Source: Janibacter melonis (GTDB lineage: Bacteria; Actinomycetota; Actinomycetes; Actinomycetales; Dermatophilaceae). Taken from it: a DNA stretch of 64,000 nucleotides. Where the stretch lies: assembly GCF_020567375.1 (NCBI RefSeq), contig NZ_JAJBZM010000001.1, positions 1,037,935 to 1,101,934 of the forward strand, written 5' to 3'. Below are positions 1 through 8,735 of the stretch, piece by piece. Below the pieces are notes generated by a model. That model had not been told where the DNA came from and did no database searches. It worked only from the letters and a program-made list of their open reading frames with translations. The stretch's first letter is position 1; each line of letters starts with the position of its first letter. A program made the position numbers and the translations under genes.

Positions 1-1
1 C

Positions 2-628
2 GTCGGCCGATGGCGCTACAAGCCGACCGCGACGGTCGGGCGGCTCACCGGCGAGCAGGTCCTCGTCGGCGAGGACGAGCAGGGCGAGCTCGTCGTGCGC
101 GGGCTGCTCGGCTGGGAGGACGCACGGGTCGCCGACCCCGCCGACGACCTCGCCGAGGTCGTCGGCCGGCTCGAACCGGACGCCCTCGACACCTTCATGG
201 AGGCCTACGCGCACACGCGGGTCGACCGGCCCGACCGGCACCTGCTCGAGCGCGCCCGGCTGTCGTACGAGATGACGCTCGTGCGCCAGATGATGGCGGC
301 GGTCGCGGCCGGAGACCTCGACCGGGCCGAGGAGCACGCCGCCGCGATGCGTCGCCTGGAGCAGCAGACGGGCAGCCCGGACCAGGCCGACGACACATCC
401 GCGGGTGCACCCGCGACCTCCGGGGCGGCCCCGGCCGGTGCGAGCCCTGCCGCCGGGCTCGCGGACCTCGACGACGACCAGCAGCTCGACGACCTCGTCG
501 ACGGGCCCGTCCACGTCGACGTCACCGACGTCGACGTGGTCGGGCAGACCCAGCCGATGGAGGCCAGGCCCACGGGCGAGGAGCCCGACGGGTCCGCCGA
601 GCCCGGCAGCGGGCCCGTCCGCGGCTGA
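2..628 (+). CDS. APH/choline-kinase-type phosphotransferase, C-terminal part (5' end outside window)
   Basis: The open frame runs in from the window edge and ends in TGA at 626-628. The visible part contains GWEDARVADPADDLA, the usual form of the metal-binding segment after the catalytic loop in the aminoglycoside/macrolide phosphotransferase fold. It is followed by a helical segment (EAYAHTRVDRPDRHLLERARL) and an acidic, Ala/Asp/Pro-rich tail of about 80 residues that looks disordered. The catalytic HxD loop is not in the window, so the substrate cannot be told; drug, sugar or choline kinases are all possible. It converges on the adnB gene with only 24 bp between stops. Confidence 0.7.
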   Translation, partial: VGRWRYKPTATVGRLTGEQVLVGEDEQGELVVRGLLGWEDARVADPADDLAEVVGRLEPDALDTFMEAYAHTRVDRPDRHLLERARLSYEMTLVRQMMAAVAAGDLDRAEEHAAAMRRLEQQTGSPDQADDTSAGAPATSGAAPAGASPAAGLADLDDDQQLDDLVDGPVHVDVTDVDVVGQTQPMEARPTGEEPDGSAEPGSGPVRG

Positions 629-652
629 CCTCGAGCCGCCCAGGCCTCAGGC

Positions 653-3600
653 TCAGGCCTCGTCAGGCCCCAGCAGGGCGGCGATCTCGGCCTCGTCGGC
701 GAGCGGGGGCTTGACGGTCTCGCCGGTCGCGCCGTAGTAGAAGGCTGCACGCACCTGCTCCGCGGGCAGACCCGTCCAGCGCGCGTACGCCACGCGGTAG
801 ACGCTCAGCTGCAACGCGGCTGCTGCCGCGCTCTCGCCGGTCGGCGGGCGCCCGGTCTTCCAGTCCACGATGGTCACCCCGCCGTCGGGGTCGGCGAAGA
901 CCGCGTCGACCCGCCCGCGCACGGCGCGCCCGGAGATCACGACCTCGAGGCTGAGCTCGACCTCGACGGGGGTGCGCTCGGCCCACGGGCTGGCGAGGAA
1001 GCGCTCGCGCAGCGCGGGCAGACCCGGGTCGTCGACCGCGGCGTCGGCCCGACCCGGCAGGTCGTGCACGTCGACCATCGCCGCGGCGCCGTAGTGCTGC
1101 TCGACCCACGCGTGGAAGGCGGTGCCGCGCCGGGTGTGCGGGGAGGGGGCCTGGGGCATGGGCCGACGCAGCCGGGAGGCGAAGTCGGCCTCGTCGCGGG
1201 CCAGGGAGACCAGGGCCGAGGTCGACAGGTGCTCGGGCAGGGCCACCTGGGGCGAACGGCGGGCCCGCGCCGCGTCACGCTCGCGCAGCAGCAGGGTGAT
1301 CTCGTCGTCGAGCGGGTGCCGGTCGGTCGCGCCGTCGAGCGCGGGTGCCCCGCCGAGGACGACGGGCACCGCCTGCTCCATCGCGGGCCGGTCTTCCGAG
1401 GTCACGGGGGCCGGCCACACGACAGCACGTTCGAGCTCGAGGAGGGGGTTGGGCTCGCCGGGCTCGGGCATCGGGGCCTGGGCGATCTGGTGCACGCCGG
1501 GCAGGGCGACGACCTCGTCGAAGAAGCGCGAGGGCAGGCGCGGGGTGCGACCGGTGCTCGCCCATACCGCCGAGGTGAGCAGCAGGTGCTGCCGGGCCCG
1601 GGTGAGCGCGACGTAGGCGAGGCGGCGCTCCTCGGTGATGACCTGCTCACCGCCCGCGCTCTTGAAGGCGTCGACGTCGTCGCGGATCTCGTGCGGGGTG
1701 GCACCGTGCTCGGCGAGCTCGGGCAGCCCCCCGCGGTCGCCGCGCAACGGGTACGGGAGCCCTCCCTCGGTCGCGGCGAGCCAGCCCGGGTCGGTGACCC
1801 GTCCGAGCTCCCAGCCGCCGTCGACGGCGCGCGCCCGGGCCGCGTGCGAGGGGAAGGTGCCCTCGACGAGACCGGGCACGGCGACGACGTCCCACTCGAG
1901 CCCCTTCGCCGCGTGGCAGGTGAGCACCTGCACGGCGTCGGGAGTCGGCTCGACGACGGGCCGGTCGAGGCCGCGCTCCTCGGCGATGGCCGCCTCGACC
2001 CAGTCGACGAAGCCGCCGAGCGTCGCCCGGTCGGCACCGGCGGCGAACTGCGCGGCGACGTCGGCGAAGGCGTCGAGGTGAGCCCGCGCCGCGCCGGCGC
2101 TCCAGCCGGGGCGGGCGAGGACCTCGACGTCGACGCCGAGGACCCGCTCGGCCTCGACGACGAGATCGGGCAGGGGCTGTCCAGCGGCGAGGCGCAGCCG
2201 GCCGACCCCGGCGGCGAGGGCCCGCAGCCGCGACAGGCCGCGGGCGCTGATGTGCTCGCCCCCCGGTCCCCGCCACTGCTCGTCGGGCAGGTCGTCGAGC
2301 GCGTCGACGATCGTCAGCTCGTCGCGAGAGTCCGGGGCGAGGTCCTGGCCGACCCCGCGCTGGGGCGGACGCCCGCTCGCCCGCGCGTACGCGGCGAGGG
2401 CGGCGATGTCCGCTGCGCCGAGCCGGCAGACGGGCCCGGTGAGCAGCCGCATGAGCCGGTCGCCGCGGGCAGGGTCCTGCACGACGGTGAGGAGGGCGAC
2501 GACGTCGGCGACCTCGGGGGTGAGCAGCAGACCGCCGAGGCCGACGACCTCGTGCGGGATGTCACGGGCCGCCAGGGCAGCCGTGATCGCGGTGAACTGC
2601 GAGCGCTTGCGGCACAGCACCGCGGCCGAGCGTCGTCCGTCGCCGCGTCGCTCCTGCACCCACCGTGCCACGAGGTCGGCCTCGGCGGCGGCGTCGCTCA
2701 CGCGCGCCGCCCACACCTGGCCGCGGCCCGCCCCGGGCCGGGCGTCTAGGGGCAGCACCGGCACGGCGCTGCCCGCCCGCAGCGGCTCTGCCACGGCGTT
2801 GGCCGCCTCGAGCACCGCGTCGTCGTTGCGCCAGCTGCGCGACAGGTGGAGCACCGGCGCGCCGCCGAAGCGCTCGGGGAAGGTCGCGAGCGTCGTCGCG
2901 CTCGCCCCTCGCCAGGCGTAGATCGACTGGTGCGGGTCGCCGACCGCCGTCACCGGGCTCGGCGGGCGCCCCTGCGGGGCGAAGAGGCTCGTCATGAGCA
3001 CGAGCTGCGCCTCGGAGGTGTCCTGGAACTCGTCGAGCAGCACGACGCGGTAGCGGCCCCGCTCCCCAGCACCGACGACCGGCACCTCCTGCGCCAGCCG
3101 GGCAGCGAGCGCCATCTGGTCGCTGAAGTCGAGCACCCCACGCTCGTGCTTGAGGTCGAGGTAGCGGCGCACGACGGGGAGCACGAGCGCCCGTCGGCGC
3201 AGGGCGGTCGCCTGGTCCCGGACGGCCTTGAGCCCCTTCGGCGCGGCGGCGTCGGCGGCGAGCCACCGGCCGGCGACCGTCTCGAGGTAGGCCTGCGCCT
3301 CCTCGGGCGCCCTCAGGTGCTCGGCGAGCTCGCCGGACAGCGCGAGCACCATCGAGGTGACCGTCGACTCGACCCAGTCGAGCTCCTCCATCGGGCCGTC
3401 GTAGGACAGGACGGCCTCGTGCGCGAGCTGCCACGACGCCGCCTCGGTGAGCAGCCGCGCGTCGCGCTCGCGTCCCAGCAGCGGCCCGTGCTCGCGCACG
3501 AGCGCGCCCGCGTACGAGTGGTAGGTCGTCACGGTGGGCGCCCCGGGCAGCACGAGCGCGCCGGCGTCGTCGCGCTCGGGCGGCGACCACAGCCCCGAGT

Positions 3601-3955
3601 CGGCGAGCGCCGCGAGCCGGGCACCCACCCGGTCGGCGAGCTCGCCCGCGGCCTTGCGGGTGAAGGTGAGCCCGAGGACCTCCTCGGGGCGCACGAGGTC
3701 GTTGGCGACGAGCCAGACGACGCGCGCGGTCATCGTCTCGGTCTTGCCCGACCCGGCCCCGGCGACGACGAGCTGGGGCTGCAGCGGGGCCTCGACGATC
3801 GCGGCCTGCTCCGGCGTCGGGGCATGCTCCTGCCCCAGGGCACGGCTGACGTCGAGCGCCGAGTAGCGCGGTCCGTCGGCGACCGCGGTCGTGCTCGCCC
3901 GACCGGCCGGGAGCAGGTCGGCGAGGTCGTCGAAGAGGCTCGGCTGGTCGCTCAT
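653..3955 (-). CDS. adnB: AdnB-like ATP-dependent helicase-nuclease (UvrD motor + RecB-type nuclease)
   Basis: 1100 residues. The N-terminal superfamily 1A motor shows Walker A GAGSGKT (K about residue 71), motif II LLDEFQDTS, motif III GDPHQSIYAWRGA and motif VI VALTRARQH. The C-terminal PD-(D/E)XK module has GTAFHAWVE and VDWKTG (about residues 1031-1035). The start is the ATG at 3955, which overlaps the stop of the upstream partner as ATGA; a longer frame upstream is only a run-on into that gene. In mycobacteria the AdnA-AdnB heterodimer resects double-strand breaks, with AdnB the leading 3'-5' motor. Length, domain order and pairing all fit. No iron-sulfur cysteines are seen in this subunit. 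Confidence 0.9.
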   Translation of the reverse strand: MSDQPSLFDDLADLLPAGRASTTAVADGPRYSALDVSRALGQEHAPTPEQAAIVEAPLQPQLVVAGAGSGKTETMTARVVWLVANDLVRPEEVLGLTFTRKAAGELADRVGARLAALADSGLWSPPERDDAGALVLPGAPTVTTYHSYAGALVREHGPLLGRERDARLLTEAASWQLAHEAVLSYDGPMEELDWVESTVTSMVLALSGELAEHLRAPEEAQAYLETVAGRWLAADAAAPKGLKAVRDQATALRRRALVLPVVRRYLDLKHERGVLDFSDQMALAARLAQEVPVVGAGERGRYRVVLLDEFQDTSEAQLVLMTSLFAPQGRPPSPVTAVGDPHQSIYAWRGASATTLATFPERFGGAPVLHLSRSWRNDDAVLEAANAVAEPLRAGSAVPVLPLDARPGAGRGQVWAARVSDAAAEADLVARWVQERRGDGRRSAAVLCRKRSQFTAITAALAARDIPHEVVGLGGLLLTPEVADVVALLTVVQDPARGDRLMRLLTGPVCRLGAADIAALAAYARASGRPPQRGVGQDLAPDSRDELTIVDALDDLPDEQWRGPGGEHISARGLSRLRALAAGVGRLRLAAGQPLPDLVVEAERVLGVDVEVLARPGWSAGAARAHLDAFADVAAQFAAGADRATLGGFVDWVEAAIAEERGLDRPVVEPTPDAVQVLTCHAAKGLEWDVVAVPGLVEGTFPSHAARARAVDGGWELGRVTDPGWLAATEGGLPYPLRGDRGGLPELAEHGATPHEIRDDVDAFKSAGGEQVITEERRLAYVALTRARQHLLLTSAVWASTGRTPRLPSRFFDEVVALPGVHQIAQAPMPEPGEPNPLLELERAVVWPAPVTSEDRPAMEQAVPVVLGGAPALDGATDRHPLDDEITLLLRERDAARARRSPQVALPEHLSTSALVSLARDEADFASRLRRPMPQAPSPHTRRGTAFHAWVEQHYGAAAMVDVHDLPGRADAAVDDPGLPALRERFLASPWAERTPVEVELSLEVVISGRAVRGRVDAVFADPDGGVTIVDWKTGRPPTGESAAAAALQLSVYRVAYARWTGLPAEQVRAAFYYGATGETVKPPLADEAEIAALLGPDEA

Positions 3956-6900
3956 CGCAGGGTCCCCCCTTCGTGATGGGTCGGGCAGGAGGTGCGCACG
4001 GGGCACCGCGAGCACATCGCCTCCTCGGGGCGGGCGACCATGTGCGCCGCGGACATGCCGTCGGCGGCCGCCGCGACCGCGTCGTGCGCCCACCGCGGGT
4101 CGTCGGCGTCGCGCAGGGGCACCTGCGCCTGGACGAAGGTGCGCGACGTCGCCGCCCGCCCGAGCTGCACGAGCACCGCGCCGGCGCTGCTCGAGCCGTG
4201 CTCGCCGAAGCCGCCCTCCTCGACGGCGACCTGGTACGCGCCGAGCTGGCGGTGCTCGGCGAGCTCGTCGCCCGTGGGCTTGGTCGAGCCGGTTTTGAGG
4301 TCGACGACCCGCAGCGCCCCGTCGGCGTCACGACGCTCGAGCCGGTCGACCCTGCCGCCGATGCGGGCCCGGCCGACGGTAGCGGCGAAGGGGATCTCGA
4401 CCCCCGCGAGCGACCACCCCTCGGTGCGGGCGCGCACGTAGTAGTCCGCGAGCCACCGGCCCATGACCTGGGCACGGCGCAGGTGCTGCTCGCCGACCCA
4501 GCCCGGGGGCTGCCCGAGCTGGGGCCAGCGCCGCTCGATCTCGGCGGCGATGCTCGCGTGGTCGGCGTCGGGCAGGTCCTCGGCGACGGCGTGGACGAGG
4601 GTGCCGATGTCGGCGGAGACGTGACTGGCTCCCCCGCCGCCCGAGCTCGTGAGCAACCAGCGCAGACCGCACGTGTCGAAGGCCTCGACCTGCGAGGGCG
4701 AGACCCGGACGAGCTCGTCGAGACCGCGCAGCGGGCGCTCGTCGCTGCGGTCGCGCAGCGCCCACCACTGGTCGGGGTCGGCGCCGCGCACGCCGACCTC
4801 GCGCAGGTGCGCCAGCCGGGTCGCCGCGAGGTGCGCCCGCTCGGGCTCGGCGAGCTCCTGGCGCAGCCGGGCGACGACACCGACGAGGTCGAGCGGCATC
4901 GGCGCCTCGTGCGTCTCGCGCCGACCGACCCCCGCCGGCAGCGGGTCGACGACGGAGAGGAAGGGCGAGGGCTGCTCGTCCTCGGAGGACACGGCGGTGA
5001 GCAGCACGTGCTCGCTCGCCCGGGTGATCGCGACGTGGAGCATCCGCGTCTCGTCGTAGCGGACCTGCGCGCGAGCCGCCTCGGCACGGTCGTCGGCGCC
5101 CGGGTCGCCCGGTCCCGAGCCGACCGCGGCACGACCGGTGACGACGTCGACGAGCTCGGTCGAGCCCAGCAGCGACCCGCGCAGGCGCAGGTCGGGCCAC
5201 ACGCCCTCCTGCACCCCGGCGACGACGACCCGTCGCCACTGCCGGCCCGCGGCGGCGGCCGGCGTGACGATGGCGACGGCCCCGGTGTCGGGGCTGCGGT
5301 CGGCCAGGGAGTCCGCGGCGACCTCCTCCTGGGCGACGGAGAGCAGGAAGGACTCGGGTCCGCTGCCGGGCCGGGCGTCCTCGTGGGCCGCCGCAGCCGA
5401 GAAGAGCGCGACGACGGCGTCGAGGGCCTCGTCGGCCCGGGCTCCCCCGGCGCCGCCGGCGAGCGCTCGCTCGCGCCAGAGGTCGGCGACCTCCACGGCC
5501 TCCCACGCCGCCCAGAGCACCCCTTCGCCGCTCACGCCCTGCGCCCACCGTCCGTCCTCGACGACGGCCGCGGCGCGCGCAGAGGCGACGACCCGGGCGA
5601 GCCGCGCCAGCGGCGCGACGTCGGGGCGCTCGAGGAGGAGGTGGTCGACCCAGGCCGGGTCGACGGTGCCCTGCTGGAGCAGCTCGTCGCTGGAGCGCCC
5701 GCCCTCGTCGGCGAGCTCGGCCGCACGCAGCGCGCGACGCAGCCGGCGCACGGCGACGGTGTCGGCCCCGAGCAGCGGCGAGGTGAGCAGGGCCAGGACC
5801 TCCTCGACGTCGGGCAGCTCGCGGTGCCCGCGCTGGAGGTCGACGACGAGACGCAGGAGGAGCAGCAGCGGGGCGACGCTCGGCTGGTCTCGAAGGGGGA
5901 CGTCGGCCGAGGCCGAGGTGACGGGCACGCCCCGGGCGGCGAGCACCCGGCGCAGCGTCGACTGCCGCCCCGCCCCGCGGACGACGACGGCGAGCTCGTC
6001 CCACGGGACGCCGTCGACGAGGTGGGCCCGGCGCAGGGCGTGCGCCACGTAGCCGGCCTCCTGGGCCTGGGAGCGCAGCACCCGCACGGTGCACGTGCCG
6101 TCGTCGTGCGCCGCGCTCGCGCCGCGGTGCACCCCGCCGCCGAGCGCCCCGATGCGGGCGACGACGCGTGCGTCCGCCTCGGCCACCGCGGCGGCCACCC
6201 GGTAGCCCGTGCGCAGGACCACCCGCTCGACGCGGCGACCGGCCCAGTCGCCGAGGAAGAGCGCGGGGTCGGCCCCACGGAAGCCCTGGACGCTCGAGTC
6301 GGGGTCTCCGAGGAGCACGAGGGGCACTCCCGAGGCGGCGAAGACTCGCAGCAGCCGGGCTGCCGGGGCGGTGAGCTCGTGCGCGTCGTCGACGACGACG
6401 CAGCCGACGGAGCGCAGCGCGCGCACCCGGGCCTCGGCGTCGCCCTCGAGCAGCTCGGCCGCGGCGGTGAGCACCCACGCGGGGTCGTAGGCGCCGGGTG
6501 TCGCGAGCGCACCGACCTGCTCGTACTCCTCGAAGACCTCGGCCGCCGCGACCCACTCCGGGCGCCCGTGACGCGCCCCGAGGTCGCGCAGGTCGTCGGC
6601 GGTCAGCCCGTGCTCGACCGCCCGCATGAGCAGGTCGCGCAGCTCGTCGCGCATCGCCCGGGTGGGCAGGGCCTCGTGGAGGCGCTGCGGCCAGCGCGGA
6701 CCGGTACCGGTCTCCGCGTGGCCGGCGAGCAGGTCCGAGAGCACGAGGTCCTGCTGGGCGCCGGAGACCAGGCGTGGCGGCGGCAGCCCGTCGACCGCGG
6801 CCTGCGCGCGGAGCACGGCGAAGCCCAGGCTCTGCACCGTGCGGGCGAGGGGGACCGCGGCGGCCCCGGTGAGCCCCGAGGTCACCGCGTCGCGCAGGTC

Positions 6901-7188
6901 GGCCGCCGAGCGGCGGGTGGCCCCGACGAGGACGACCTCGTCGGGCCGGCACTCGCCCGTGCGCACGCGGTCCAGCGCGCACTCGACCGCGACGGCCGTG
7001 CGACCGGTGCCCGGCCCGCCGAGCACGACGAGCACCTCGGCCCGCGCGTCGACCGCGGCGGCCTGGTCGTCGTCGAGACGCTCCCGGCCGAGCCGGCGGA
7101 CCCCGCCGGCCCCCGGGCGGAGGCGACGCGCGAGGGCGACGGGGGTCGCCCCCTTCGCCCCCGGTCCGCTCGTCTGCGTCGTCGTCAT
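3952..7188 (-). CDS. adnA: AdnA-like helicase-nuclease subunit with Fe-S nuclease domain
   Basis: 1078 residues, first gene of the adnA-adnB operon. It is a UvrD-like motor followed by a RecB-like nuclease with VDLKTG (about residues 963-967). Four cysteines form the iron-sulfur staple of this nuclease type: one in DTCGLRWLL and the C-terminal CSRCPVRTSC (C1059, C1062, C1068). Motor motifs are degenerate: Walker A reads GGPGTGRT with Arg63 (codon CGC at 7000-7002) in place of the usual Lys, and motif II reads VVVDDAHE. Motif VI (VAITRASEH) is intact. This suggests a weak or altered ATPase in the lagging subunit, with AdnB carrying most of the motor work; whether relatives share the Arg I cannot check. 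Confidence 0.88.
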   Translation of the reverse strand: MTTTQTSGPGAKGATPVALARRLRPGAGGVRRLGRERLDDDQAAAVDARAEVLVVLGGPGTGRTAVAVECALDRVRTGECRPDEVVLVGATRRSAADLRDAVTSGLTGAAAVPLARTVQSLGFAVLRAQAAVDGLPPPRLVSGAQQDLVLSDLLAGHAETGTGPRWPQRLHEALPTRAMRDELRDLLMRAVEHGLTADDLRDLGARHGRPEWVAAAEVFEEYEQVGALATPGAYDPAWVLTAAAELLEGDAEARVRALRSVGCVVVDDAHELTAPAARLLRVFAASGVPLVLLGDPDSSVQGFRGADPALFLGDWAGRRVERVVLRTGYRVAAAVAEADARVVARIGALGGGVHRGASAAHDDGTCTVRVLRSQAQEAGYVAHALRRAHLVDGVPWDELAVVVRGAGRQSTLRRVLAARGVPVTSASADVPLRDQPSVAPLLLLLRLVVDLQRGHRELPDVEEVLALLTSPLLGADTVAVRRLRRALRAAELADEGGRSSDELLQQGTVDPAWVDHLLLERPDVAPLARLARVVASARAAAVVEDGRWAQGVSGEGVLWAAWEAVEVADLWRERALAGGAGGARADEALDAVVALFSAAAAHEDARPGSGPESFLLSVAQEEVAADSLADRSPDTGAVAIVTPAAAAGRQWRRVVVAGVQEGVWPDLRLRGSLLGSTELVDVVTGRAAVGSGPGDPGADDRAEAARAQVRYDETRMLHVAITRASEHVLLTAVSSEDEQPSPFLSVVDPLPAGVGRRETHEAPMPLDLVGVVARLRQELAEPERAHLAATRLAHLREVGVRGADPDQWWALRDRSDERPLRGLDELVRVSPSQVEAFDTCGLRWLLTSSGGGGASHVSADIGTLVHAVAEDLPDADHASIAAEIERRWPQLGQPPGWVGEQHLRRAQVMGRWLADYYVRARTEGWSLAGVEIPFAATVGRARIGGRVDRLERRDADGALRVVDLKTGSTKPTGDELAEHRQLGAYQVAVEEGGFGEHGSSSAGAVLVQLGRAATSRTFVQAQVPLRDADDPRWAHDAVAAAADGMSAAHMVARPEEAMCSRCPVRTSCPTHHEGGTLR

Positions 7189-7241
7189 GCACCCATCCCA
7201 TCACCCGTGCCCGACAGCCCGCCGACGCCCGCCGCGGGGGC

Positions 7242-7257
7242 TACCCGTGGGTACGAT
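7242..7257 (+). promoter_or_regulatory. Probable promoter and operator of the TetR gene
   Basis: TACGAT at 7252-7257 fits the actinobacterial -10 pattern TANNNT, 30 bp before the ATG. The short inverted repeat TACCC-GT-GGGTA (7242-7253) overlaps it, as expected of a TetR operator with autoregulation. No clear -35 box. The arms are only 5 bp, so this is suggestive only. Confidence 0.35.
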
Positions 7258-7287
7258 GAGGGGTACGGCTCAGACGCGGGAGGACCC

Positions 7288-7968
7288 ATGACCAGCACGC
7301 CCCACCGGGTGCAGCGGCTGCCGCGCGCGCAGCGCCGAGCCCAGCTCCTGCAGGCCGCCCAGACCGTCTTCGTGCGCAAGGGCTACCACGCCGCCGCGAT
7401 GGAGGACATCGCCGACGAGGCGGGGGTCTCCAAACCCGTCCTCTACCAGCACTTCCCCGGCAAGCTCGAGCTCTACCTCGCGCTCCTGGAGAGCGAGTGC
7501 GACCGCCTCGAGAGCCTCGTCCTCGAGGCCCTCGACAGCACCGACGACCACAAGGAGCGGGTCTACGCGACGATCGCGGCCTTCTTCGAGTTCGTCGGCG
7601 ACGAGGGCGAGGCCTTCCGCCTCGTCTTCGAGTCCGATCTCACCGGCGACTCGCGGGTGCGTCACCGCATCGACGCGCTCGAGGCCCAGCTCGGCGACGC
7701 GATCAGCCACCGCATCGCGCAGGACACGGGTCTGCCCAAGAGCTTCTCCGACCTGCTGGGCGTGACCCTGGCGGGCATGTCGCAGGTCTCCGCCCGGGCG
7801 TGGCTCGCGCACAGCGCGACGATCCCGCAGGCCGACGCGGCCCTGGCCGCCGGCCACCTCGCGTGGCGCGGCCTCAGCTCCTACCCCAGCGAGGCGACGC
7901 TGCGCGGCGGCGCGGGCGCCGAGGCGGGCGGAGGGGGAGCCGCGGGCGGCGGTGACGGCGGCGCCTGA
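7288..7968 (+). CDS. TetR/AcrR-family transcriptional regulator
   Basis: 226 residues. The N-terminal helix-turn-helix is typical (GVSKPVLYQHFPGKLELY preceded by GYHAAAMEDIADEAG), followed by an all-helical ligand domain and a Gly/Ala-rich tail. The ATG at 7288 follows a GGGAGGA ribosome site. It is divergent from adnA and sits upstream of the DUF3107 gene, a pairing also found in mycobacteria (Rv3208-Rv3208A as I recall). Ligand and targets unknown; the overlapping inverted repeat at 7242 hints at self-regulation. Confidence 0.85.
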   Translation: MTSTPHRVQRLPRAQRRAQLLQAAQTVFVRKGYHAAAMEDIADEAGVSKPVLYQHFPGKLELYLALLESECDRLESLVLEALDSTDDHKERVYATIAAFFEFVGDEGEAFRLVFESDLTGDSRVRHRIDALEAQLGDAISHRIAQDTGLPKSFSDLLGVTLAGMSQVSARAWLAHSATIPQADAALAAGHLAWRGLSSYPSEATLRGGAGAEAGGGGAAGGGDGGA

Positions 7969-8011
7969 CAAGATCGGCTCGTACACCGCACCTGCGAAGA
8001 AGGGACCCTCC

Positions 8012-8233
8012 GTGGAGGTCAAGATCGGCATTCAGAACGTCGCCCGCGAGATCGTCATCGACGCCACGGGCAGCGAGGACCAGATCGTCGCCGCCGTCGA
8101 AGCGGCGCTGGGCGGGCAGGCCCTCGACCTGCGTGACGAGCGCGGTCGCCGCGTCGTCGTGCCCGCCGGCGCCCTCGGCTACGTCGACCTCGGCGAGCCC
8201 TCGCGCGGCCGAGTGGGCTTCGGCGCCTCCTGA
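8012..8233 (+). CDS. DUF3107 family small protein
   Basis: 73 residues, starting at GTG 8012 (first residues MEVKIGIQNVAREIV) after a GAAGAAGGGAC ribosome site. The ORF could run upstream into the TetR gene but family length and the ribosome site favour this start. It is a compact alpha/beta protein with no signal peptide. Homologues are conserved across actinobacteria next to this TetR; the function is unknown. Confidence 0.85.
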   Translation: MEVKIGIQNVAREIVIDATGSEDQIVAAVEAALGGQALDLRDERGRRVVVPAGALGYVDLGEPSRGRVGFGAS

Positions 8234-8275
8234 CGTCGTCCGCCCAGGTCAGCAGCCTGGCGGACGTCACGGGGC

Positions 8276-8309
8276 GGCGTCCAGCGGTCTCTCAGGATCC
8301 CTGGACGCC
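8276..8309 (+). terminator. Hairpin after DUF3107 gene
   Basis: Perfect 9-bp arms GGCGTCCAG (8276-8284) and CTGGACGCC (8301-8309), preceded by a second imperfect hairpin at about 8231-8270. No T-tract follows, as is usual in high-GC actinobacteria. Confidence 0.5.
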
Positions 8310-8336
8310 GTCCCCGATTTCGTGCCTCAGGTGTCC

Positions 8337-8342
8337 TAGCAT
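8337..8342 (+). promoter_or_regulatory. Probable -10 box of the GlsB-like gene
   Basis: TAGCAT in the context CCTAGCAT, about 75 bp before the next start codon; the same core occurs before mrp. No convincing -35. Confidence 0.35.
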
Positions 8343-8414
8343 CGAGCGCATGGCCGGGTCTCCGGCCAGTCACCCCCCGGCGCACCCTGCCGGGATCTTG
8401 AAAGGAAGGCTCCC

Positions 8415-8681
8415 ATGCTCTGGACCATCATCGTGGCCATCATCGTCGGCGCCATCATCGGTGCCCTCGCACGTCTCGTGCTGCCGGGCCGTCAGTCGAT
8501 CTCGATGGTCGTCACGATCATCCTCGGCATCCTCGGGTCGCTCATCGGCTCCTGGATCTACGCCTCCCTCGGTGGCGGCGAGACCAATGGCATCGACTGG
8601 ATCGCCAACGCCATCGGCGTCGTCTGCGCCGCGGCTCTCATCGTCATCTACGGCATGGTCACCGGACGCAAGCAGGTCTGA
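8415..8681 (+). CDS. GlsB/YeaQ/YmgE-family stress-response membrane protein
   Basis: 88 residues with three hydrophobic segments, Gly-rich with the family's GxxxGxxAR core (IIVGAIIGALARLVLPG). The ATG at 8415 follows AAAGGAAGG. This matches the transglycosylase-associated small membrane protein family, often induced by general stress; there is no evidence of enzymatic activity. It stands alone between a promoter-like box and a strong hairpin. Confidence 0.85.
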   Translation: MLWTIIVAIIVGAIIGALARLVLPGRQSISMVVTIILGILGSLIGSWIYASLGGGETNGIDWIANAIGVVCAAALIVIYGMVTGRKQV

Positions 8682-8701
8682 GCGTCACGAACCTTCGCGA
8701 C

Positions 8702-8725
8702 GGCCCCCGGCTCCTGCCGGGGGCC
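8702..8725. terminator. Bidirectional hairpin between convergent genes
   Basis: Perfect 9-bp stem GGCCCCCGG (8702-8710) / CCGGGGGCC (8717-8725) with a 6-nt loop, followed by TTCGT. It lies between the GlsB-like gene and the convergent ferritin-like gene. Confidence 0.75.
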
Positions 8726-8735
8726 TTCGTCATGC

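Noticed and set aside
3973-7968. Very long plus-strand open frame opposite adnA
   Set aside because: High G+C makes the opposite strand open; it is Arg/Gly/Pro-rich without motifs, and adnA on the minus strand has clear domains. Only its end (7288-7968) is real, as the TetR gene.
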